Positions 21,788-32,203 of a DNA stretch of 62,322 bases are shown here, in pieces (the stretch's first letter is position 1; each line of letters opens with the position of its first letter). The position numbers and the translations under genes are program-made. Origin of the DNA: Phaeoceros laevis (lineage: Eukaryota; Anthocerotophyta; Anthocerotopsida; Notothyladales). The stretch lies in NCBI GenBank assembly GCA_049999765.1, contig JBNGIQ010009253.1, positions 78,040 through 140,361 on the forward strand. The letters are read 5' to 3'. The notes beneath the pieces were generated by a model that had not been told where the DNA came from, searched no databases, and worked only from the letters and a program-made list of their open reading frames with translations.

Positions 21788-23086
21788 GACGCATTCGCTT
21801 AAACCTTGCGTGGCCAAGCAAACAAGCACCAAACGACTGCAACAAATCAGTGGGTGACAGAAGCAAACCGCGACTGACAATCAACACGCGCCATCGAAGC
21901 TCGGTGCAGAGGAGAAGACAACAGAGCTGCTCTGTGAGACTGACTTCTCATTCGCCTTAGGTTTGCCTTCAACCCCTGGCCCCAACCTGAGTTACACGTC
22001 CTGGGAAGCAAGGGTTAGTCATGTCAGAGGTCGGGATGTCCATCCATGACTGGTTTCTTACCATCCATGACAGGTACCTCAGCTGCCAGACCAGGCGTCA
22101 CTTGCGCTGCGTTTGGTCACCACTAAGTACAAGGACGGGTCGGGCCTAGGCAAGCACACACACAACACAGGTGATCCTGGGGAGATGAAAAGGAAGTGTG
22201 ACATTTTTTTTTGCGTAACGAAAGGAAGCAAAGGCCTGCGGGCAGCCTTTTTCCAGTTGTGGCAGCCACATTTGCAGGCCTTAGTTGCCCTCACAAGTAT
22301 GTCTAAAAGCGCTCCTTCTTTCTGAATTACTCTGCTGCTGCTCTTGCCCTACTTCCCTGGACAGTGATCTTTGGATATGTGCTTAGAGATGTTGTCCAGT
22401 ACGAAATTTGGAAGCTTTTTTAGTGGAGTATGTACTCCACTGGGAGCATTGTTGTGACATGGTGTAATTTTTTGAGAGTGACGCAACTTGGCAAATGTAG
22501 TCTGGACAGAAGCACTACTCATTCAAGCTTGCAGCAGCTTTAGGATCCAGAAATGCTAATGAAGCTAGCTGGAACTAAAACCTTTGAAACGAACCTTCCT
22601 GCAGGAAGCCACAGCCATCCAAGCCCATGAGGAGTGTGCGGAAAACTTCGCTGGTGGATGCATACATGTGCCAAACATGACAACTCGTCCAGGAAAGTGT
22701 GGGCTGTGAGATAGGTTTTGCTCCGACAGGTCATTGTTCACACTGTTCGCCAACTGTGCAGGTCTACGCGGATCTGTGTGTCTCTGGCGAGCTCATCTAG
22801 CCACCTAGCCTAGCCCTTTGCTTAGCAATTTGGCAAAAGCATCTGGAACGCTCGAGGGAGGACCCCCCTAGAGAAGGCACAATTCTCCGTGACGCCTGGC
22901 AGGCGGCCATCAGCATCCGTGCTTTCTTGACTATGACAGCCAGCACAAGCACCAGCCCCGGAACCCCGTAACAGCTCAAATTGACCAGCATCACAATGAA
23001 GTCGAAGCTGCCTACGTGAGTCCGGACTCCGAAGTGCACGTTGGGTCAAAATTCCGGATTAAAGTTAGACCGGGGTTTCGAAGACG
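21788..23086. other. Intergenic, no supported gene
   Basis: Short frames only. A minus-strand frame at 23039-22797 contains one hydrophobic helix (FIVMLVNLSCYGVPGLVLVL) and could be a small membrane protein or chance. The right end abuts the start of duplicated segment copy 1. Confidence 0.35.
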
Positions 23087-23580
23087 GAGTTGATGTGATC
23101 CTGGCAGACCATCGCCATCTCCTCCCCCGGCCCAAGGTCAGATTCCTCCTGCTCGTGAACCAACATTTTCAAAAGCTTAAAACTGGATAGTAGGCCTAGG
23201 TCTACAGGTAGCCAGCTAGGTTGTACCTTCCCAGGAGGATTGATCGGTGTGCTTACAAGCTTATAATCTTAACTCACATGTCCGTCCACCTCTGGCCATG
23301 GAACCTTGCAATTGTCAATGATATGTATGTACTGTGCGTGTGGTCGTCTCACACATACAGGTAGCTAGTACTATGGCCAGCGCGACTGATGATCAGATTC
23401 CCCCGGCGCTGCTTCGGTTACTTGCGGATCTGGAGGCCCTTCCGCCTTCAATCCCGAAACTTGAGGTTGATCTTACCGGGGATGAGTTCGGAGGCTTCTT
23501 CACTTCATTGGAGGGTAGCTACTATAGGCGGCAAAGTGCGCCTCCGTGTCCTCACAGCCATCGGAAACTGCCGCTCTCTT

Positions 23581-23590
23581 NNNNNNNNNN
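23581..23590. other. Assembly gap (10 N)
   Basis: Ten Ns replace what, in copy 2, is about 423 bases (35796-36219) of LRR coding sequence. The N count is a placeholder, so the true size is unknown. Confidence 0.95.
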
Positions 23591-24059
23591 CACTTGAGAG
23601 GCTGGGGATGTTCGACATAAGTATGGACGCGGCGGGAGGCGAGGTGATTGCCAAAGCTCTGGCGCACAACACGTCACTCACGTGGCTTACCCTGGGATGG
23701 CGAGGGCGTGCCACCAACCCAACAAAACAATCAGCACCGTTGACTAGGATTGTGGCAGTTTTGAGCGCTCCTGTGGCCGCTGGAGCTCCAGCGTCTGCTT
23801 TCAACATGCACATTAAGACGCTCAAGCTGATGGTGTGGAGGGATGATTTGGAGCCCATTGAGGCTGGGATGGGAGAAGCTGTAGCTCAGATGCTCCGCTC
23901 CAATGCCACCCTGGAGAAGCTTCATATAACCACCTCCTTCGTGGGTCACGGATTGGAGGCATTGCAGCACAACACCAGCATCACTCAACTCGGGGTGGAG
24001 GATGTCTTGCATAGGACGAAGGTTGATCTGGACGAGCTGATCCCAATCGTTCAGAGCTG

Positions 24060-24131
24060 CCAAACACTGCAACGCGTGAAGTACAACGACAACCATCCAC
24101 TGCAACGCGTGAAGTACAACGACAACCATCC
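24060..24131 (+). repeat. 36-base in-frame tandem duplication
   Basis: The coding segment for LQRVKYNDNHP appears twice in a row in copy 1. Copy 2 has a single version (LQRLQYDNDHP). The repeat adds 12 residues without changing frame, so it arose after the segmental duplication. Confidence 0.9.
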
Positions 24132-27100
24132 ACCCGCCGGATTCACGGGTGGATTCAAAAGGCAGGTTTTCCGGTCTTTGAAAGACAATCCTAGCATCAA
24201 GACGTTGGTGATAGATGGTTGGGAAGGCTTGGACGATGACATGTTCAAGGATCTGATGGAATCTTTGCAAGTGAACACCAATCTTGAGGCAATTTCTTTA
24301 GAGCGCACCTCCTGGAAATTGGATGGGAAGGAGGCCACCATTGAGCGGGCTTTGAGATACAATAGACGGCAGGTTGCCTATCTGGACCTCCTCCATCACG
24401 GTGACATGGAGTTCGCCAGTCCAAAGGCCGGACGGCTTTTCCTATGTGGTTTTGGGTTTGCAGGCAAGACAAGCGTAAGGAAAAGCATGATCCGTTCTTG
24501 GTCAAAATCAATCAAGCCATCATCGTCATTTGTAACTGGCAGTTTATCATGGGCAAAATCGCGAAGAACCCAAGGCATAGAGATCCAGCTGCTCCGTGAT
24601 GATGACACCATGCAAGTCAGCATTTGGGATTTGGCGGGACAAGACAAGTTTCGGGCTCTTCAGAATTTCCTGTTTCCCAGCATTAGCCAGGCTTGTGTCT
24701 TCCTTTTCGTCTTCAGCCGCTACGACCATGAAACACACGAGTTGAAGCCAGAAAAGAGCTTGGAGGAAGAACTTCGACACTGGATGCGATTCATCGCATC
24801 AAATTCGAGCAATCAAGGTCATGTCTTGCCCCAAGTGTTCGTGATTTTGTCTCACCTTGATAAGATGCCGCCAGGCACAAGTGACACCATGGTGGTAGAA
24901 TGGGCCATGCCAACAATCAAAAGGGTGAAACAAGACTTCGTTGGCCTTCTCAACATCTCTTTACAAGTTTTTGCTCTTAAGTCATCGTCTACAACCAGTG
25001 TTACTCCTGTGTTGAATACAGTTTTTCAACTCTTTGAAGATCTATTTTCCAAAAAGTTAAAAGTAGTGCCAAAACCATGCACTCATATGAACGCTGTTTT
25101 GGCACAATGGAGGTCAAAAAATCCCACTAGGCCTATGATGCCGTTGCAAGAGTTCCACGACCTTTGTTTCAAAGAGGTGCTTGAGCTTGGGAACTTTGGG
25201 ATGCAGGATGAAAAGGCTATTCAGATATTGGAGGCAATTGCTTCCTATCTGCATGATATTGGAACCATCATGTTTTTCAAGAAAGTGCAAATTGTTGTTG
25301 TGGATCCTAACTGGGTGACTCATGTCTTTTTGGGAAGTCTGATTGGAGTTGAACCAGGGCAAAACCAGCAATCATCCAAAATGATGCCTTCTACCACAGA
25401 TGGTTTTGTCACCAGAAGCCAGGTCGAAGCTACTCTAGCACACTTTTTGAAGGACAACAAATACAAAGGTCTCAACGTAAAAGACTTGATAGGTTTAATG
25501 CTAGAATTGGAGCTATGTTGTGAAGTGGAAGTGGCTGGAGTTACTCGATACTTGGTTCCTCATACACTGAAAGATGCGAACGGCAACGCCCTCATTGGCA
25601 GACGGAAGTTGGAGTGGCCTTTGCCAAATCTTAAATCAAATTCCTTGCATATCGGATGCCGATTGCAATGCAGTGATCAGCTCCAGACCCATTTGGGTCC
25701 TGGCTTCTTCTCCCGCTTCCAGGTACAAAACATACTTCATACATATATCCCATCCATCTTGTTGTGAAATCTTGGAGATTTATAATGATCTCACACATCT
25801 GTGGCTTGCATTCATGATTCCAGGTTAGCCTACGGAACAGATTGTTTGCCAAGAAGACTGAGATATCCATGGGGCCTCAACACTATGCAATTCAATTGAA
25901 CTTGATAACATTTCATACTGATGGCGTAGAAGTCTTGGTAGAAATTCCAGGAGATGTTGGGGATTATGTCGACGTATTGGTAAGATCCAGGAAGACAAGA
26001 GAGCAAACCAGAGCCTTCATTGTGGCACATGTGGTGGATGAGATGCGATCCTTCTGTGCATCTCCGGAAGGGAGCCAAGGAGTAACACTCGTTGAAGGCA
26101 TCATCAGACCTGAATGTGTGAGCCAGCTCACCTTGTGTGTGTACAGGCGGGACCAAGCAGTACTGAAACAAGACCTTATGGGGCTTGTAGAGAAACGAAT
26201 TATGAATACCAAGTGTGGTGAAATCTTCACCTCGGTAGGTTCAATCGACTACGAGCACACTTGGAACAAGGTGCCTGAAGCTGAGCAAGAAGCTGACTTT
26301 GAAAAAGCTCGTGAGCTCTTAGATCCCGAAGATGTCCTAGATGTACTCACGAGAAACGAAAGGTCTGTGATGCAAAAGTTGATTGCTGTAGAGGAAGCTG
26401 CGCAAGAGGTGTTGGGTGAATCCCATGGGGAAGATCAGATAGACCGTCCACGTGCAACATATACTCGCATCATGACTGCTCCAATTCACAGAGGTTCTTA
26501 CCAACAAGGACTCCAGCAGGAGATTCGTGAGACACTCGGTAGGGTGGAGGAGAAACTGGATAGGGTGGAGGGAAAGCTGGATCATATAAAGTCTCTGCAG
26601 GAGCAGGTGGTCAATTCAATCAAGGAGTTACAAGATCAGACCCTGGTGACAGTGGCGTGCAAAATGAATGAGATAATGAATTTCTCAGCAGAGTTAACAA
26701 AGTCAGATGTGCCCAGCAGACCTTACTTCACAACCGATGACGTTGGCAAGGTGCAGAAGTTGGTTGCGGGCTTAAAAATGAGCAAGGCAGTGATATTGCA
26801 CTTCATGTGCGAAGACACCAAGGGACCTCACTTGGTGGAAGGGCAGGTTGGGCTTAAGCTCACTACAGTAGATGCGAAGTGGAAGTGGATTCAGCCCATT
26901 GCACTGCAATCTGCCAGAATGCTGGTGTTCCTCGTAAAGGCAGGCTTGCATGTGGCAGCTGGGATAGGAAGTGCTGTTCCTGATTTTGCAGAGTGGAGTG
27001 GGGCTATACCTCTCACTACAGTTGCACTAGCCGGAGAAGGTTTATTAAGCAACATCAACTCACAGTTTACCGGATCATTGGTGGAGAAAAGCAAGTGTGT

Positions 27101-27278
27101 GGAAGAAGCTTGGGTCCTCCTCAAAGATGAGCTGAAGCCGCATCTGGTGAGCCACATGGGGACCCTGTTTCAGCTGTACAAAGTGCGGTTCGTAGAGGGG
27201 CCTCAGCGAAGAGTAGGTTGGGTGTGCCAAAAATGCTTGGAAAGGGGGAGACCAAAGGGCACTGTCCTTCCTCTCTGA

Positions 27279-28833
27279 CGACATAGAATTTCATACGGGG
27301 AAATGGAGAAAATGTTGAAACTTAGTTTCAAGACCAACGACATGGTGCTGGTTTGGCAGCCATGGACGGAGACATAGTGATGTTTGTCCCAGCTGAGGTT
27401 GGTTGCAAGCACATGTTGTTTTTGACTGCAAGGGATGATGAGACAGTGCCTTATTGAAGACAGTGCAGCACAGCACGTGCTGTCCATCTTACTACTTTTA
27501 CAGCTGCAGTTCCATCCAGTTGCTTGGTGTGCGCTCAGCAGTTTTTACTCCTCTTCAGGTTCTACAACTGGTTCTGACGGTCTAACAGAGGTACCTTAGT
27601 GCAAATATAAACTGTCGTGATCAGCTTTCACTTCTTTGTTTGGAATTGCAAAAGGTTGCTTCACAGGTGTCATGTCTTGTTTGTGCAGAGTGTTGTATGC
27701 ACTGGCTGAAACAGTGAGGCGAGGCAAACATAGTTATACGAAGTTCGCCTGGCTAGTAGCCGCATGGTGTGTTGCAATGAAGTCCACCACAACTGCATAC
27801 GTCTGCCTTCAACATTGGAAGTTTCAGATTTTTGTCAAAGCCCGATTTGCATTTCCCACAGTTGAATTTAATCAGCTAAGCAGCAGCAGCAGTAACTGCT
27901 GCTCATTAAATTAAGAGTTCCCCTGTAGTGACAGCTGTTTTGAAAGTGTACCAGACTTGATGAATTGTCCAAGTCTCAAAAGGGAAGATTTGGCTGGAAT
28001 TCTTTAGTTCGTCACCACACCTGTTGCGATGGAAAAAGAGCCAAAGTGTAGCGACCGCCAAATTGCAAATCGAAGATATTGTCACAATTTTCGTCTTTGG
28101 TTAGGCATGGTGGTGCCAACGGATCTATTTTGTTCTATGCATCCCCCGATCTGCGTCGTATAGAGCAGGACCTTGGCTGCGCCTGTGGCACTTGCATCAG
28201 GGCTTTGTCCGTCCCGACCTTTCACCCCAGTTTCTCTTCTATAACGCCATTTTCTGGATCCTTCAGTGTGGTGGGATGACAGGCAACAGGGGCACAACTC
28301 TGACTTTCCTGACTTCAGAAAACGAAAAACCCGGAGGAGGTGCGGTGTCTGAACAACACCTGCAGGCCTGCTTGCGTGGACTAGAAGCTGGATCCCTTGG
28401 ACACGCAGCTTGGACCTACTCCGTCAACATGGTATGAGGCTCTTGGGGTACTTGGTGAAGCAGTGAGTTAAGCTGTGTGACCTCAGGGAGAAGCCCTTGA
28501 CCAGCTTACAGGATCACCTGTGGAGCGATGGAAGCGCATGGAGGAAGCCCTTGAAGACTTTCACGCTTTTCACTTTATCAGAGTCTGAAGACTCTTGTCC
28601 ATCAAAACCTTGATTTTTTTGGTCATGAACTACCTCTATTTTTACTTCCAGCTCCTTCGAGATTTTCACTCTTCAATTTATCGGAGCCCGAGTCTTGTTC
28701 TGGTCATCAGCAGATTGCCCGCAAAAGTTGGTTCTAAGCTACTTCCAGGATGACATGGAATGATAGGCAGACAAGCTACTGCAACATCATCCGGCTTCCT
28801 CATGAATCCTGCTAGTGAGGACATCCTTGTATC
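27279..28833. other. Duplicated 3' flank of TRN1-like copy 1
   Basis: Non-coding sequence shared with 39865-41405. Frames in both copies are short and not conserved between them, so I see no gene. Confidence 0.5.
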
Positions 28834-30281
28834 CGGCATTGCAATGTGGCGACCGGTATGCACAGCACTTGCATGTCCCATGTGCACCTCTTGCACGCAT
28901 TGTGTTCAGAATTTTTGGCATCACCTAATTATAAGTCACCACATTTTGATACCTAACACTCAGGGAGTTGCTGATCATGACCACCGCATGAGCTGGACAC
29001 CTTCCTCTTCTTTCGCAACCGCTTGTCTCTCCGCTGGACATCAACTCCGATCCGCTCGTCGAGTTTTGATTCCAGAGAGGAGCTGCTTCGAATGGATAAT
29101 GCAAAGCCCTAAGGCTGGCAGGAGGTAAATAAGTGGGCTCCAGATGGTTCCTGAAGAAACCGTCTTGTCAGATACTGGGAGCGGGGTCAGAAACTCATCC
29201 CTAGTCTGAATTTGAAACACATGGTTAGGAGACAACTGGCTATAGCAACAGCCACATGGGAACCCGAACCTGTTTTGCAAATCCTTTGCGTGAAGGTCCT
29301 AGTAGGCTCCCCTTAAGAGCTCCCACACAAGTACACGTTACATTTCCATGGCTCGAGTTATGCAAACATGGAGCTCTGGAGAGCTTCTCGACCAGGTCAA
29401 GCTGAGCACGCGATGATGGCCGCCATGCCATCCAATCCCATACCAGAAAAAGAGCTTCAGTTGACATTTTGGTGAACATTTCCAACACTTGCAGCCTTAG
29501 TGACCAACTGCCTAGTAGTGTCACTGAGGTGCTTGCAGCTTCCCCACATACATAGCTGCACTTTGAGCACCACTTGCGTCCGCATTTGAACACATGTAGC
29601 TGCCATCTGTTATTTCTGTGACAGGCCTAGGGAACGGACCTGGGGAACAGACCTGAGAGGTTCTTCAATAAGTACTAGTTATTCATGCCTGGGCTAAGTC
29701 TCGTGATGCCATCTCCACACCTGCAGCCTCGAGCTCTTAGACTCAGTTCCTGGAATTTTTTTCGGCTAACAAATGCAATGATTTGCCATTGGGAACTCAT
29801 CTCCAATCAAAGCTGACCGGTGCTAGCTTGAGGACTACAGGCAACGAACCTAAAGGAATTTGCATCTCCTCTGCTAATGCTCGATTTGTTGATTATTGAA
29901 TGTTTTAATCAAGTGTCTGGGAGAGTCGCTGGCCAACTCATTTTTCAAATAAGTTGTCCGAGCAGGCTTCCTTGGTGCTCGGCCTTTTGTCACCCTGGTG
30001 GTGCCACCTGATTGCTATATAAGAAGCTTGGGCCGGAATGTTTCAGACAGCTGCTGTTGATCCACGAAGGTTTTCAACTACACCAGCAGCACTGCCGTGC
30101 TTCAAGTTGCCTTGCCTGCGGTACTGCTGACTGTACATACAGGAATGTTAATCTATAGAAGGATGTCAACCTCTTCTTCCAATCAGCCAGATGAGGGTCC
30201 ACTCCGGTGGCCGTTTTGGACCCTGTTGGGAAGCCCCTGCAAAACAAGCCAAAGGAAGAAAACTTGAGTCGAGATGGCGAC
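28834..30281. other. Spacer with promoter of the next gene
   Basis: No gene is recognised from 28834 to about 30000. A TATATAAG box at 30015-30022 is followed by a likely leader of the helical protein gene. Confidence 0.4.
30015..30022 (+). promoter_or_regulatory. TATA box
   Basis: TATATAAG lies about 260 bases upstream of the first in-frame ATG of the helical protein gene (30282). That leaves room for a leader, possibly with an intron. It is one of the clearest TATA boxes in the window. Confidence 0.5.
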
Positions 30282-31241
30282 ATGGACATCGAGGCGGACA
30301 AATTGGAAGCCGCGAAGGAACTAGTTCCGAGAAAGCTTAAGGTAACCAGGGACGTAGGAGCTTTGACGGTGAATATCCTGGGCAAACAACTTCTACGCAA
30401 CCTGATATGTTACAAGAGTGAAGAACACCATTACTGGCAGCACATCAGTCAGGAAGGTGCGTTCTTGTTTGTTTTATCTCTGCACTGCCACTTTATCGTG
30501 AAGTCTCATTGTCAACACCTGGGACAGTGAGATTGATCACACAGTAACACTTGGGTTGGAAAATTGCTAACAGGTGTGGGATCTGTTGCTACTAGTACTC
30601 TTCTCCCTTGGGTTCAAGCCAGCGAGCTGCAAACACTCTTCGGTGACGTGCTTGGGACTGCCACAGTTGACGAGCTTCGGGAAGCAGCAAAACATCTCTA
30701 CAAACAGCCGCAGAAATTGGACTTCCATGTTGTATACAACGCATTGGAGTACACGATTGAGAGAATCAAGTCCGCCCTGCCACTTATCGTGAGCTTGCAA
30801 TTGGCAGATCTGGATCCAAAAATTTCTCCTCAAGTGTGCTTCGGGCGCAAGTTGCTGCTGAATTGGCAACAGTTTTGCACGGCGTGGTTGGGCGAGTGGA
30901 GGCTTCTCCTGTTGTTCCACGCCGTGAGCAAGAAGCTCTTCCTCAAGTTCAACATCAGAAGCGAGCAGTACGGAGACAGCCCTGAGTTGGCATCCGCAAT
31001 GCGCCGTGCTTTCCAGTTCCAGAGCAACCACTCCGTGCGCCAGTTTCACGACGAGTATGCTGAGTCCCAAAAACATGGGCCGCACTTTGCTGCTGACAGT
31101 ATTGATGTTCATACCATTTGCCACATGTTCGAGAGGGGAAACAATCTTGGGCTCTACTCCACGGCACTACTGGAGCAGTACAGCTTTGTGGTGCCTTTGT
31201 TGAGTGTTGAGCCAGGAGGCTCCAGCGCCGCAGGGGTGTAG
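30282..31241 (+). CDS. Unknown all-helical protein, two exons
   Basis: Exons: 30282-30456 and 30574-31241; the donor is GTGCGT, the acceptor CAG, and the phases agree, giving 280 residues. The frame is also open upstream to about 30195 (PVGKPLQNKPKEENLSRDGD), so another 5' exon may exist. The protein is rich in amphipathic helices (ASELQTLFGDVLGTATVDEL, YNALEYTIERIKSALPLIVS, WQQFCTAWLGEWRLLLLFHA), has no signal peptide and no motif I recognise. Consistent coding character across the splice supports a real gene. It sits between the two TRN1-like copies and has no second copy. Confidence 0.55.
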
Positions 31242-32203
31242 CTAGGTAATTAATTGGCTGGCTAACTGGAGTCCTCAGTTTTGTGCTAGATTAATAAATC
31301 TACAATCCACCTCAGACTGTAGACACTTCAGAGAACCGACTCACGCTCGGCCGTTTTCATCGCAGAGCTCAAATCATTCCCCACCGATTACCTGACTTAG
31401 GCCATGCCGAAAACCTTGGTTTTTCTAAAGAAAAAGACGGGTGACCCCTCTTAGGAAATATGTGGGATTGCTGCATAGTGCATAACTTTCCAATGAAAGA
31501 ATTCACTAGTAAAAAATGGGTACTTAACCCGCATGCACTTATTCACATTCATTGACCAATGTTGAAAAAAATGGTTATGTTGATTATGATTGTTGATAAT
31601 TGACATCCATACACCATAATTTGATAATGTTTACTTAATAACTTGTCAACTTACTTCTAATTGATACCATACTTTACATTAGATAAGCACAAGTTAATTT
31701 TTCATGAAGTTGAATATAAAAACATACATGAATTGATTTCACACTTTGTTTGACATAATGTTCTTTAGGCATCATAGTAGTGATCCTCTTTATCACAAAT
31801 GTGTGGACCTTTAGGACCCATTAGGCACGTAATAAAGACTCTTCTTATTCTTCTTCACACTTTGTTTGACACGAAGTTCAACTGCTTATCTTAACATGTT
31901 TATTGGCACTTTGCCATTATTTGATATTGTCACTAATTATCTTGTAATTTGATATATATCAAATTATGTCATGATAACATGCTGTCAAATTACACCAAAG
32001 CCTCAAATTACAAATCGTCAAATTACAGCACGCCACAGCTCAGGCTAGATTGGATGAATTACGCCAAAGCTCAGGTCGAAAAACCTGCTGGTCGAAAAAC
32101 ATGACGGGGTGTTCAATTCGCATGTGGAGTTCTACTACTATTACTACTCAGGCTAGCAAGGTGTCGTGACCAGCTGTGAGTTCAAACCGCAGGCCACCGT
32201 GGC
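31242..32203. other. AT-rich non-coding region
   Basis: The region is AT-rich from about 31480 to 32030 and has no long frames. It holds a perfect 22-base palindrome at 31945-31966 centred on GATATATATC, direct repeats of CACACTTTGTTTGACA about 117 bases apart (31740 and 31857), and several AAATTAC repeats. This looks like transposon remnant or matrix-type DNA. Confidence 0.45.
32100..32190 (+). mobile_element. Possible tRNA-derived SINE remnant
   Basis: A box A-like GGCTAGCAAGGTG (about 32151) is followed about 30 bases later by a box B-like GAGTTCAAACC, preceded by a CTACTACTATTACTACT run. A similar B-box-like sequence plus ACT repeats occurs near 61345. Weak support. Confidence 0.25.

Larger units (their letters stand above)
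23373..27278 (+). pseudogene. TORNADO1-like LRR-Roc-COR protein, copy 1, frameshifted and gapped
   Basis: Exons: 23373-25722 (with a 10-N gap at 23581) and 25824-27278. The intact part has RLFLCGFGFAGKTSVRKSM (Roc P-loop), IWDLAGQDKF (switch II), ILSHLDKM (G4), then a COR domain (FHDLCFKEVLELG to VVVDPNWVTHVFLGSL), a coiled coil (RVEEKLDRVEGKLDHIKSLQ) and a C-terminal globular region ending CQKCLERGRPKG. ROCO proteins are dimer-regulated GTPases; plant TRN1 controls leaf and root patterning. Compared with copy 2, an extra A near 23532 breaks the frame after about 54 codons, about 420 bases of LRRs are missing at the gap, and a 36-base in-frame tandem duplication occurs at about 24060-24131. 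If the frameshift and gap are assembly errors, this could be a live gene. Confidence 0.75.
23087..28833. repeat. Segmental duplication, copy 1 (TRN1-like gene plus flanks)
   Basis: The sequence from the words 'gagttgatgtgatcctggca' (23087) to about 28833 is repeated at 35306-41405 in the same orientation, with high identity in exons, the intron and non-coding flanks. About 260 bases of 5' flank and 1.5 kb of 3' flank are included. Copy 1 is shorter because about 420 bases of LRR coding sequence are missing at an assembly gap. The similarity stops sharply at both ends. Confidence 0.93.
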
